From Branchiostoma lanceolatum (Eukaryota; Chordata; Leptocardii; Amphioxiformes; Branchiostomatidae), in NCBI RefSeq assembly GCF_035083965.1, contig NC_089724.1, positions 25,306,974-25,370,973 of the forward strand: 64,000 nucleotides of DNA, in the 5' to 3' direction. The stretch's first letter is position 1, and each line of letters opens with the position of its first letter. A model generated the notes under the pieces. It searched no databases, was not told where the DNA came from, and saw nothing but the letters and a program-made list of their open reading frames with translations. Shown here piece by piece: positions 12,077 to 22,767 of this stretch. The translations under genes and the position numbers were made by a program.

Positions 12077-12349
12077 TATTAGTAATAATATGAACATTAG
12101 TTGGCACTATTTAGAAGTTTGTCATGACTGATACGATGAGACGGTGCATGTCAGTGCCACAACAAATGCAACACTGCAAATATTATATTAAAAGATTAGC
12201 CGATTCGTTAGCACAGATGCAGCGTAGTGGTCTGTTTATGTGATCAAATTGAAATGTTTCCAGTCTACAAGTAGAGCGTAAAGCGTCGCCAATCTGTCTG
12301 AATTTGGCGCTAACGATGATATCTGCATGCAGACGCCAATGTAGCCAAA

Positions 12350-12668
12350 CGGGGGTGCCCCTGTGGTGTAGTGGTCTGCGCCTCTGCTACTAGCCACATC
12401 TGGTTCAAATTACTTGGACTAGAAGGACTGGGGTTCAAGACCCAGGTAGGACAACTCTGAACAAGAGGCGCATTGAGTCATACCAAAGACTTTATAAAAA
12501 TGGTACATACTTATGAAACAGTATGGAAGTTAAACACACTCCACTGCCAGTGGACTAGCCCCCTGCTGCAGTGATTGCACCCCAGTGTGGCCCCAGGGCT
12601 ATGAATCGGAGATGGGCACCGTCCTATACATCTTATGGTGTGGGAGGATTTTAACTAACTAACTAAGT
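12350..12668 (+). mobile_element. tRNA-derived SINE
   Basis: A promoter-like 5' part has an A-box-like GTGGTGTAGTGGTCTGCG and a B box GGTTCAAGACC at about 12432. It is followed by an unrelated body and a TTTTAACTAACTAACTAA tail. This layout is typical of tRNA-derived SINEs. Confidence 0.6.
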
Positions 12669-13149
12669 CGGACTGGTGGGACAGCCTTTTCCGCCCCATA
12701 GCCAGACTGGACAGCGTTTCCACTCGGACTGGAGAGCTCTTTCCACCAACCCATTTTCTCACTGCCACCATGTAAATATGATCAAGATATTGTTCACCCT
12801 ATCATACAAAATGTGTCCTTTACACTGCGATTGCTTTTTTTTTTTTAAATCAGTCGCACTATACGGGATATATTTTGTATGATGTTTAAAAACATCAATT
12901 TCTCTATACCTACCGTCGTGGTATTCTAGCAATTGTGCAAGCAATACAAATAATTCTATAATTGTAAATAGATAAATTGAAATTGAAAATTAATGTATCC
13001 AGACATTTTTTTCACTCACCGCAGGATGTATAGAATGTATATTTTGGGCCGACGAAACCAAGATAGACCTGACAAACCTGTGATGACGAAACCCATCCCT
13101 TTGTCATAGGCCCTAGGCCTTCACAACAGATCACATGATTGCAGGAATC

Positions 13150-13307
13150 TTGCTGGACCAGCTATGTAACTCTAGTCAAACGAGAGACCTTGGAACGTAT
13201 TACAAAGCAGACAAATCGACAACACAGAGAAGTGGCGCCGACAGAACAAACTCTTCACACCAAGTTGCAAGATTCATACGTCTGAAGTCGATCCAGATTA
13301 TTTCAAG
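13150..13307 (+). other. Candidate non-coding first exon 1a of the secreted-peptide gene
   Basis: This segment ends in TATTTCAAG followed by GTGAGA, a good donor. It is related along most of its length to 14205-14360, which ends in the same TATTTCAAG before GTAAGC. Shared landmarks in order are CCAGCT, CTAGTCA, ACGAGAG, AGAACA, AAACTC, and GATTGATACGTCT or GATTCATACGTCT. Each would splice to the ATG exon at 14609. The 5' ends are not resolved. Confidence 0.5.
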
Positions 13308-14204
13308 GTGAGAGTCACCTCATAAAAGATGTTCATTAGTCAATGGGTATAGGCAGGTGGTATATAAGGTAGATGATTATAAGTATGTCAACGCAATAGT
13401 GTCTACACATATATGGTTTAAATCGTGTGGATAGAGAACACAACGTACATTCTCAACGTACAGTCTTTCGTAATTCAGTTCAATGTTTGGACCACTAGTG
13501 AAGTCCACACGACCGGTTTACCATATGTATGGTTTGTCCTTTTCTATGAAAAGTATAGTCCTTTTATACACCGTGACGTATTTTCAAAAGACAGTGTAAT
13601 GTAAATGTAAATGCAAATGTAATAGCTGAGCATAACGTAGAGAAGTTCGACAAAAAGTATTTATATGTCATGTTTGGAAAACTAACTAGTGATCTCTGAA
13701 TAACATCACGACGAGTTCCCAAACTCGTTCTTGAAACGCCCTTAGGCAGACCACATACCTTATGTGTCTGTCAACGATCATGAAATAGAGACAAAGTTGA
13801 ATTATTACATGACAAGAGAAACTACTGTCGACAGAATCCAAATGACGCCATGGGTCAGGATGGTCGAAAACAGAACTGAAGGAAGTTAGCAAGGCGAATC
13901 AAAGAAGAAAAACATTTCTCGCTATGTATATACCCACAGGCAAGGACAGATCCGGGGACATTATAATTATCTCTATACAGGGCCTAAACTAAGTTACCAG
14001 ATTATAAATGGTCCATTTTCTGTTACTCTTTGATGAATTTTACAAATCTAGCCGATTTTGTTTTGATCAAATTGAAAACGATGTCGTTTAATATCCAGTA
14101 TTGGGGTGGAGTTCCGCTTTTAAGGGCCCATATGGTATGTTGAATTTACTATACTAGTACTAATCCCAAGGTCGGAATGGCAAATATCTCGTTCGACCAG
14201 CTCT

Positions 14205-14360
14205 TAACTGTAAATCTAGTCATACGAGAGGTCGCCTCAGAACATATTATTGAGCAGAAAATAGAGTCTTGGGACAACACCGAAGATCTCTTAAAGATCA
14301 AACTCTTTACAACAAGTCACATAGATTGATACGTCTCAAGTTGAGCGTGACTATTTCAAG
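14205..14360 (+). other. Candidate non-coding first exon 1b (tandem duplicate of 13150-13307)
   Basis: It aligns with the segment about 1.05 kb upstream and keeps the donor (CAAG then GTAAGC). Two conserved donors after duplicated non-coding exons suggest alternative first exons, and therefore two promoters, for the gene starting at 14610. Confidence 0.5.
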
Positions 14361-14609
14361 GTAAGCCATGATCATTTTGTGTGTTACATTTACTTGTTTC
14401 TTAACGGTGAACTTCCTGACCGTATACATCTTCAATATATACATTCAACCCTAGCCTGACTAAATCGCGCTCCTAGCGGCCGGCCCGACGGTACACGCCC
14501 CCTAGTAACCCCAACCAGCGAGAACATGTGTAAATGCAGTCTAACCTAACCCCTTTCAAGACCCTATTGACCCCACTCCCCCTTAACCATTTTCCTTTCC
14601 GTTCACAGT

Positions 14610-15317
14610 ATGAAAGTCGCTTTGCTGATAGCTGTCATGTTGGCAGCATCTGCCCTGGTAGACTCCACGAGCGGGAGGCGGAGGAGGGGTCACCTCTACA
14701 AGAAAGGTGAAGTTGAGCCCCATGTATTCAACTTTTATTCCAACCTACTACAGGTGTAAGGAGTTTCAATGCATGACAATACAATGCTTATAAAGTGGGA
14801 GAAATGTCCAAAGCCATGAATTTAACTTATAACCCTGCCGCACTGTCCAGGTCAATTGGATCAGCCATGTAAATTTTGTCACCGCACTGCTATATATGCT
14901 AATTAGGTTCTGAAGGTTTAAGTCAGCCCTACTGTGACAATGATGTGTTATTGTACCTTACCTTGTTGCTGCTCTCTGAGATGATGATGCTGAGCTGACG
15001 GACGTGATGCATGAAGCGGAGCGTAGAGTGATGCCCCCTTGAATCTGTTTGAGGTATTGCAGGAGTTGGTTAGAAGGGAATGGTGACCTCAATGGACCGT
15101 AGAACTAACTCTACCTTTACTTGACTCACATATATGTTTTTAATCTACAGCAGGCAACGACTTCGAGAAGAAAGTGGCAGCCCTGGAGCTGGCTGACGAT
15201 GAGTTGGAGGAGGATGTGAATGAAGTGGAGGAAGCTGCCGCCTTGGGTCTGGTGGAAGACGAACTGGAGGAGCTGGAGGAGGAACTAGGGGAGGTCAACG
15301 GCCGCCCTGATGAGTGA
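14610..15317 (+). CDS. Small secreted acidic peptide precursor
   Basis: Coding exons 14610-14706 and 15151-15317 join in phase 1 and encode about 87 residues. Residues 1-19 are a clear signal peptide (MKVALLIAVMLAASALVDS). Next comes a short basic block (GRRRRGHLYKK, residues 22-32), with multibasic sites that a furin-like protease could cut. After the intron the rest is extremely acidic and helical in character (ELADDELEEDVNEVEEAAAL and so on), ending GRPDE. The exon 2 acceptor is a CAG-CAG tandem (start 15151 or 15154), so an Ala can be included or skipped. The stop TGA at 15315 lies two bases before a GTGAGA donor at 15320, so another exon follows (15885 on). The layout of signal, basic site and acidic segment fits a peptide-hormone or antimicrobial precursor, but I do not recognise the family. 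Confidence 0.68.
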
Positions 15318-15331
15318 TGGTGAGAAAAACT

Positions 15332-15500
15332 AGCCTGGGTACCAGCCTTTTTAGCTTCCGTACGCTACCCAAGCTCCGCTGCCGTATGGGTGCCCGCCTT
15401 TTTAGCTTCCGTACGCTACCCAAGCTCCGCTGCAGCATTTTTGACCAGCAGCGGAGCTTGCGTAGCGTACGGAAGCTAAAAAGGCTGGCAAACAGGCTAG
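15332..15500. repeat. Foldback element with one duplicated arm
   Basis: The segment CTTTTTAGCTTCCGTACGCT onward occurs twice directly (15344-15382, 15396-15433) and once inverted (15450-15489), with AGCCTG near the left end and CAGGCT at the right end. It lies in the last intron of the peptide gene. A reading frame at 15314-15538 is just this repeat. Confidence 0.8.
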
Positions 15501-15884
15501 AGAAAAACTACTGTTTTGATCATAGCATTGTGGACTGACATTGGTGTTGGCTCGAAAAAAGTTTTAAACGGGAATTGTGCGGCTACGGCGTCTTTTCTGA
15601 AGATGTGGCGTGAGTGTGTACGGTTGGCTTGAGGCTATCCACTTGTATTTGCCCATTGTGGACTAACATAGTTGACGACATTTTCATTCTGTAAACTAAC
15701 CACATTGAACTGTGGAAACGAACAACAAACAAGTACGCTCCATTTCGAAGAATTTACACCGATCAAACAATCCAAATTACTAAATAGACACGAAATTGTA
15801 ATATACATAGCAAGACTATCTAGCAAACAGGGATAAACAATTCGCCTTATAGAATTGAACTATTGTCTTATCTTTATTCCTCAG

Positions 15885-16240
15885 AGACCTAGTGGCCCTG
15901 GCTGCGTCTTATTCTGCAAGAGGAAGACATACAAGAAGAAGACCTGTACAAGGAGGATCTTTAGTCTATTAATGCTGCTTGCCGAGTGGTGTACCATTGA
16001 CAATAAGGTTCTATCATAATTGTATGAAATCGCAATCAGTAATTGAGCTGGCTTGACCAAAATGTGAAAGACACTACGTCTACTGTAGTTTCTTTTTTTC
16101 ATGTCAAATCTTAAAAGCATAGATATTTCATAAGGATCAATGATGAATCTCGATAAATTTTCGTCTCAAATCATGTCGTACTTTTCTACCCTATACAAAA
16201 GCCAATGGTGAGGAGAATAAACGTACAGGACTGTTGGCCA
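15885..16240 (+). other. Terminal exon of the secreted-peptide gene (3' UTR or alternative coding)
   Basis: A strong pyrimidine-rich acceptor (TATCTTTATTCCTCAG, ending 15884) opens this exon, and AATAAA at 16216-16221 would end it. With the main donor at 15320 it is 3' UTR. A weaker donor at 15314 (GA then GTGATG) would remove the stop codon; using the AG at 15885-15886 then opens a lysine/arginine-rich frame with Cys residues that runs to 16016. Confidence 0.5.
16216..16221 (+). terminator. Poly(A) signal AATAAA
   Basis: A canonical hexamer in the last exon of the secreted-peptide gene, about 330 bases after the acceptor. Confidence 0.5.
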
Positions 16241-16599
16241 ATTGTGTTACATTGATTTTGATTAATCTGGTAGCTTTTAAAGCTAGTGTTTTCTTGAGTT
16301 CTTGTTATGGAAAGTGTGGAAAATGTTAATCTATGTTCATCTGTAATAAAAATCTCTCTTGCTGAACATGAAAACCTGAACTGGAATGGTAACACCAAAG
16401 ACAGCATATTCTACCCCTATCCATCCCGTGTGCAAAATAGACTGTTCCACAATCACCCCTTTGTTAAAACGGACTTACATAATAACTTCTGTCCAAAAAG
16501 GAACTGTTCCAAATTCATCTCAGTCCAAAAAGAACTTATCCCAATTTGACGACAATAATTAGCTTGTGAGAGCATAAACATAAAATAAAGGTCTTTCTT

Positions 16600-17075
16600 T
16601 CATTCTTTGATAATGGGCTCCAAAGATAAATACGACTCTTTAACCATTCAAAGGTGCTAGAGATTGGACTACACCAAAATCACCCCACTCCAAATGTGAC
16701 TACTAGTATTCTCAGGTTGACCCCAAATCCAAAAATTCTAGGCACCCCAAAGCAAATGAAATCTTCCAAATTACCCCTCCCCATCTCGTACGAAGGCTAT
16801 CACCATACCAAATTCATTTGTCTGTCATGTAAGGACGTGGAAACCAAAAATGTAGTCATACTTTCCTAATTGGGAGGCATGTTATTTGAGTGCAGAGGGG
16901 TGCTGCCAATGTACCCCTACTGAGTTTATATGGGCGCCGCCATATTGACTTCTGATGTCATGGACTTGCACATCGCATCTCCCATAATTCATTGCTGGCC
17001 ATAATACCTGGAGACACAAACACAAAGACATACATACAGACACACCGAAAACATATTTTGATAGAGGTATTAATT
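16600..17075 (+). repeat. Family A-like repeat fragment
   Basis: CCCCAAA-type tracts, ACACAAACACAAAGACATAC and a final TTTTGATAGAGGTATT resemble the 3' part of repeat family A. No exon was seen in it. Confidence 0.45.
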
Positions 17076-17099
17076 TTGAGCAAAGAACTTCATATGGAA

Positions 17100-17310
17100 T
17101 GTCCCTGAAGCTCAGCTGGTAGCAGCCTCACAGTTCAGCTCTTGGTTCCAATCAAGGAGGTTTTGATAAAAGCTCATTGGTTTCAATTAATTGGTAACTG
17201 GAAGACCCCGGTTAAATCCTGGGTCAGGACGTTTCAGTTGGGGCTGCACCCGTCTTTTGGAAGGAGCGTAAAACGGGGATACCGTGTTCGAGGAGATACC
17301 TCGAGCACAT
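17100..17310 (+). mobile_element. tRNA-derived SINE, second family (copy 1)
   Basis: AGCTCAGCTGGTAGCAGCC (A-box-like), TTGGTTCCAATCAAGG, and CCCCGGTTAAATCCTGGGTC (B-box-like) are followed by TTGGGGCTGCACCCGTCTTT and a tail that grows into the GAAC repeats. The same head recurs at 40735. Confidence 0.65.
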
Positions 17311-17336
17311 TAACGAATGAACGAACGAACGAACAA

Positions 17337-17367
<31 letters not shown>

Positions 17368-17553
17368 AGCGAGCGAGCGAGCGAACGAACGAACGAACGA
17401 ACGAAATAATGAGCGAACGAGCGAGCGAGCGAGCGAACGAACGAACGAAATAATGAGCGAGCGAGCGAGCGAGCGAGCGAACGAGCGAGCGTACGAACGA
17501 ACGAACGAACGAACGAACGAACGAACGAACGAACGAACGAACGAACGAACGAA
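17311..17553. repeat. (GAAC)n/(GAGC)n tetranucleotide array
   Basis: About 60 units of GAAC with GAGC variants directly follow the SINE body and probably expanded from its tail. The Arg/Ser and Glu/Arg/Asn reading frames on both strands are artefacts of the repeat. Confidence 0.95.
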
Positions 17554-18029
17554 GAGTTTCATATATTCCATAGAAAGCTCTAGGAGGTCTCATGGTAACT
17601 TGGGTGCATTGTGCAGAGTCAAGAGTTCTGAAGTTACCTATCTTCGTTCTGGGTAACCGCTATATTTACCTTGCCAATTCCGACAGCGACGTTCTCACAT
17701 AGCCCTCTACTCGGTTTTGATGCTAGGGGACATACTCTGGCCCGCCCTCTGGCAACATCTGGAGGTTTTTTTCGACTACATCCAGGCCGACAGTTACGTG
17801 GTGCATGTTTGTAGCCAAATTGCTAATATCGCTGTTCGCAAAAGCAACCACGAGAACCGTTTCCTTCCCCTTTATCGTTACTGTTTATCTGCTTGCATTC
17901 CCTTAGAAATTCGCAGAAGTAAACCAATATCTAGATCAGTTTATTTCTACTTTACTTTTACATTTCTAGTCAATACGCTATATGCTGGGAGTAGTTTGGA
18001 TGCATTCCGCTACGTAGGCGCTTAGAAGG

Positions 18030-18037
18030 TATATAAA
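18030..18037 (+). promoter_or_regulatory. TATA box
   Basis: TATATAAA lies about 30 bases upstream of a TCAGTCT initiator-like site at about 18060. It supports transcription of the uncertain unit that follows. Confidence 0.5.
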
Positions 18038-19492
18038 GAGAACCGATGTACTAGAAATCAGTCTGGAGTCTGGACTAGAGTTGTTAGTCTGGAGTGGAGA
18101 TTCAATGTAGAGAGGACAGAGATCGTGAATACAGATCAACGTTTTCAAGATTTAGGCGACGCTCCAGTAATCCGCGCAGGCGCAGAAGAAATAGGTTTGA
18201 TACCCTTGGCAAAAGTAGCTGTAAAGGGTCTTTTTCCAGGATATGTTGATATTTTGGAGCTGGATGTTACAGGTAAGGGTTTCTACCTTCTTATTGTGTT
18301 GAAAAATCAGACTTTCATCCACTGATGTTTGTGGTGTCTGTAGGCCTGCGAAATTTGCTGTTTTTGTGTGATTATCAGGTAGAGAAGGGGGTCAAAGGTC
18401 AATTTTTGTAAACATGGCCGGATTCGTAGGGGTTGCGTACGTACACCGACCTGTAACGTATGTACGCCGACCTCTAGCGTACCCCGGCAACTTCCGCCGC
18501 AATATGCCCAGCATTCAAGACCTGGCTGTAATTCATTAACGCTGATCAAGAACAAAGCGCATTCACCACCAACATCAAACAAAAATTACACAGCCTTTCA
18601 CACTCGTAACGGGTTACTTGACTCAAAATATAAGAAAGAAGTCCGGCGTAAGTTTAGCCCTGCGTATAGAAGATAAGAAAGTTAGGTCTGTAACTTTTTT
18701 CAGACTAGTGTGAGTACGTGAATAAATAGTTAAGGTTACCTTAGTTAAAATTTAATCCGTACAAAGGCGTTTCACTCAGCGGCTCTATCTCAAGTACAGA
18801 GGAACGCCCGGCCGCGGCACAGCGAATCGCCTGGACACGAGACTGGTATTTTTTTTTGGTCATATCTGTGTTGAATGATTAACATTTCTAGGTTAGGATA
18901 AAATCCTCCGATTGCCACACGAGTTGCTTAAGCGGCTGCTTTCGTTCAATTCATCTACACAACAGGTGTAAAGTTTTCGCCCTATTCATTCACTGCGACA
19001 CGTCAAAACCATGGGGTGGGGGGGGGGGCGGTTGGATACAGGGTCTCAAACAAACGTTACCAACTCCTAGATATTGCTTGTTTATGTGGAGTGTATTTCG
19101 ACCATTGCCACTCAAACCTACATGGCTCCACAGCAGTCCCTGTCTAGCCTTGCATTCCCCAGTCCGTCAGTAGATAATCATTACAATTAAGATACACGAC
19201 TGTGATCACTGCGGTTTTACCATGGGGGAAGGTTTCAGTGCTTAAATTGCACCGGCTATGCTCAAGACCTTGGTCTTCGATTTCTACGGCTTTTGGTATG
19301 ATGAGTTTCGTGTCTATGTTTATGCCTTTAACATGTTATCCGGAGTAGCAGTAACCCATTATGAATTCACTCTGTGAATGATAGAGTCACAGCTACTTTC
19401 AGTAGTTTTTACCGTAGTCAAGAAAGTTTTGGGTGATGTTTGTAAAGGCGTAACGATGTTTGTGGTATAGCAGAAAGCCTTCGGGTTTTTTT

Positions 19493-19800
19493 AGGAGACA
19501 TCGTGCATATAAGTTTGTCACAGCCTTCTGTGAACTTATCACGGTGGCCAATGACCCGATTCTGTAGGATTTAAGATTTGGAGAAAGAGCGTGCCTCCTT
19601 TTTGAGGACAGTGTGCTTGTAAGTTTGTCACAGCCTTCTGTGAATTTGTAATGGTGGTTAATGACCCGTATCTGTAACATGTAAGATTTAAGATTTGGAA
19701 AAAGGAGACAGCGTGCTTGTAAGTTTGGAAGGAGCCTTTGTTTTTGTCAGCGTGCTTATTTGCCATGGTGGCTAATGGCCCATGTCTGTATCAACCTTCT
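19493..19800. repeat. Minisatellite, unit about 115-120 bases
   Basis: Three diverged copies carry GTTTGTCACAGCCTTCTGTG, a GGTGGCCAATGACCC-like stretch, and AAGATTTGGA. It falls in the long intron of the uncertain 18-21 kb unit. Confidence 0.75.
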
Positions 19801-20489
19801 GTCAATTTATCTTGTTAAAAAGCCTTTGTTATGATTTTAGAAGACAACAGTGTTCGTTTGTGTTTCTGATGAATCCCCTTGGGTGCAATATAAGTAGTTG
19901 TCACCCTAGCTGTATAACTGTGGTTTTACTTGTTGTTACAGACATCACTGAAGTCGGAAAATGTAAGATTCCCTGTAAGATTCCTAAATGTGCCCTGTTT
20001 CTTGATGTCCAATTCTACGCCTCTACTGGTACAGTCTTGCGAGCGTCTTACAAGGATTTAACACTTGTGACAGGTTGCTTTAAGGAGGGGGCATGTTAAG
20101 ATTATCAGGTATGGTAGGGAGCATTACTTTTGGGAGGGGAGGTATAATGTCCCAAAGTCCTTAAGCAGGGTAGGAAGACATGTATGTCTACTTGATAAGG
20201 CCTCGGGGCCAAATACAAACTAAGGTCGTTGACGGAAGAGATGCAACGTTGGACTTACACAATACAAACGCATGAGCGACCCGGGAATGATAAACCCACG
20301 TCAATGAGAGATACTGTAAAATGGGAAATGTTTGCGCTGGTTTGCGCGGTGACTGATTCAGAGCAAACTGAAAAGTACCTTGAAAATTGCTAGTCTTCTG
20401 CGCGCCTTCTCCCTTGTTTCAACAGTGAACACCTTATTTTTCCCTTCCAAAAAAACTAAACCCCCGAAAATCTCCGCTTATGCAGTATA

Positions 20490-20645
20490 CTTATCGACCG
20501 CTTCATCTTTCTCGCTCTTGAACAGGATAGTTGTAATTAGCACACAGGGTGGTCTGACAAATGAACTATTCGAAGTCACCCAACTAGGCTTTTCTGACAG
20601 TCATTTCGACTAAACAATGAGCGAGAAAGATAAAGCGGTCGATAT
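20490..20645. repeat. Foldback element
   Basis: TTATCGACCGCTTCATCTTT CTCGCTC at 20491-20517 is matched in inverted form by GAGCGAGAAAGATAAAGCGG at 20619-20645, with about 100 bases between the arms. Confidence 0.7.
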
Positions 20646-21204
20646 GATGGTGCACGATGGTAAATGTTTAAATATCAAAACAGCATTACTCAAGTTTGAT
20701 CCAAAAAGAGTTTTTCAGTTTTTTTTTCAGAAAGAGTAACCGGCCTTCAAACAAAAGAATTACATCCCCCCAGAAATTCATCAAATGCGACAATCTGTCC
20801 TGTAGGATTTTTATTTCACCCGAGACTTTCAGATGACGTGATTTTAAAATATAACAAAGAGGTTTTGCAAAAGGCTCCAGCCAATTACGAGCTTTAATGG
20901 ATCAAGTCATCGTCTACAAGGTCACAGACAAGATATCAGAGGTCAACGCTTTTCAATGCCAAAACCAGTGCCACCAGTCAGACAGAAGATTCCACTGTCC
21001 TTGGTTGGATGACTGTGTACAAAAGTGTTATCGGTACCATCCTTCTATATGTTATCTTAGTTGTTAGACACTCTGGTGCCCCGCAGGTAACTATTATCCA
21101 GACTTTTCTACACTTGACTCGGTGCACTTTTTTCAGTTTAGTCCCTTATTACTGGATGGAGCCAGCTGTGTGACCAAAATTATATTATGGCATTTATAAT
21201 TATC

Positions 21205-22215
21205 TTCGCCGAGTACTTGTACTCGGAGAAGATTATGTTTTCGGTTGAGAAATCTGTTAGGTGGGTCTGTATGTATGTCAAGAGCATAACTCAAGAAAAC
21301 TTCGATGAATCTTTATGATTTTTGGTAGGTGTGTAGTGGTTGTGCAAAGGAAGGTCAAGTTCGAAAATGGTTAACCTTGCGTTTTTTAACAGTACTGCAG
21401 CGCACTTTGCATCTTTTTGTGTTTGTATGCAGGCAAAAAAAGTGACGGAAACGTTGATGGATCTTCATGATTTTTTGTAGGTGTGTAGATATTGTGGAAA
21501 CGAAGGTCAAGTTCGAAATGATTTATCTGGCGCTTTCCTACAGTACTGCAGCATGCTTTGTGTGTACGTGATTTTGTATGTCGCCAACATAACTCGAGGA
21601 GCTGTTGACGGTTGTGCATGATATTAAGTGGATAAGTAGGGGTGTCAAAGAGGAAGGTCAAGTTCGATAATGGGCCTCCTAGCGAATACTTAAGGTACTG
21701 CAGCGGAGCTTCAAAGTTTGAGGCCAAATTTTCTGGAGGTGTCAGGTTCATCATTTTAATGTTGTAGATAGCTTCTGGGACAGCAAGTGAGTGGTGTAAA
21801 TTAAGGCCCCCTAGCTGCTTGTTTGGAACTGCAGTTGGCGTTTTTGTTGTTACCTTTTGAGACGAATAACTCCAGCAGGGATTGATGGATTATCATGATT
21901 TATTGCATTTAGATAGTTTGGGTGATGCTTTACATTATTGAATACTTATCATGCAAATAAGGAAATAATTTGCATAATGAACGAGGAAAGTTTATCAATC
22001 CGCCAAAAGCTTGTAGTCAAATTTCATGCAAGTGTTATAGTCATGATTTTTATGTGGTTTATAGCTCTTGTGGCAGGGAGTAAGTGATGTGAGTTTAGAC
22101 CCCCTAGTGGCCTGCTTAGAACTGCAGTGGGCTTTTTTTATGTTACCTTTGGAGGCAAATATCTCGGGTAGGGTTTGATGAATTTGCAATGTTTTTGACA
22201 GGTATCTTATTGAGG
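21205..22215 (-). repeat. Repeat family A copy
   Basis: It begins with a palindromic end (ATCTTCGCCGAGTACTTGTACTCGG then AGAAGAT) and contains inverted versions of the family A tracts: AAGGTCAAGTTCGA, CTGCAG, and CCCCCTAGCTG. An ATGCAAATAAG/TTTGCATAAT pair lies at about 21952-21978. Confidence 0.65.
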
Positions 22216-22294
22216 TAATGATTAACAAATCTAGATGTATGAAATTGTAATCAGGGTCTAATTAAGTTGTGAAATAGGCTTGTTTATAATTGCG

Positions 22295-22475
22295 TTAAAG
22301 TACCTCTTGTCGACCTACATCCAAGGACAACACCTGTTTGTCACTTAGGCTCAAGATTGATGCTCTGCATTCCTTGTATGGGTCAGGCAGCACTACATTA
22401 CCCGCTTGGAGGGAGCTTATATCAACAAACACGGACAGGACAGGCCTGGCCTGGTTGTTAACATTCACTGTTCGC
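22295..22475 (-). CDS. Candidate terminal coding exon of an unknown gene
   Basis: On the minus strand a very good acceptor (TTTTTATTTTGACTTGTCCCAG) is followed by 59 codons from about RTVNVNNQARP to a TAA at 22295. The stretch includes LSVFVDISSLQAGNVVLPDP and looks protein-like in composition. No upstream exon was found in the window, and I do not recognise it. It could be an orphan or chance exon. Confidence 0.3.
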
Positions 22476-22767
22476 CTGGGACAAGTCAAAATAAAAACAA
22501 TTGAACATCGCCTGGACACGGCGTTTCTCAATTCACCACCATTATGCTTTAACTGTGCACATGTGACTATATACATGGCACGTTACAAGAATTCTTTACA
22601 CAACATTTATGTGAAAACAAAAATGAAAACGTTGGCGATCGATAGATATAAGAAATAATGTGCAAGCAGCAGGCAGTACAGAAGGCATTATACTAAGCTT
22701 ATGTGGTTTGTAAAATGCCGTTGTATATACCACACTTACGCTGGATGTGGACCACAGTCCTTCGTAG

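Larger units (their letters stand above)
18060..21086 (+). other. Uncertain spliced transcription unit, function unknown
   Basis: A proposed first exon (18060-18272) ends in ACAG before GTAAGG. Candidate next exons are 19942-20108 and 20928-21086, both starting in the same frame after ACAG. The first exon has an open frame throughout but no in-frame ATG; its first two ATGs open only a three-codon and a two-codon frame (ATG TAC TAG; ATG TAG). 19942-20099 reads as a Cys-containing stretch (DITEVGKCKIPCKIPKC) ending in TAA ten bases before a donor. 20928-21086 is open in two frames: one has seven Cys and ends at 21067, the other reads through a hydrophobic segment (SVIGTILLYVILVV) to a donor at 21087. 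I cannot choose a product; it may be a real gene, a non-coding RNA, or chance. Confidence 0.25.

Noticed and set aside
15314-15538. 74-codon open frame
   Set aside because: It lies in the foldback element and repeats itself; not a gene.
17224-17656. Long Arg/Ser- and Glu/Arg/Asn-rich open frames on both strands
   Set aside because: They are translations of the GAAC/GAGC array with a period of four bases, not genes.
20897-21067. Single-exon 56-residue Cys-rich peptide starting at the ATG at 20897
   Set aside because: No signal peptide, and the Cys codons fall where an alternative frame has NNT-GNN codons; kept only as an ambiguous part of the 18-21 kb unit.
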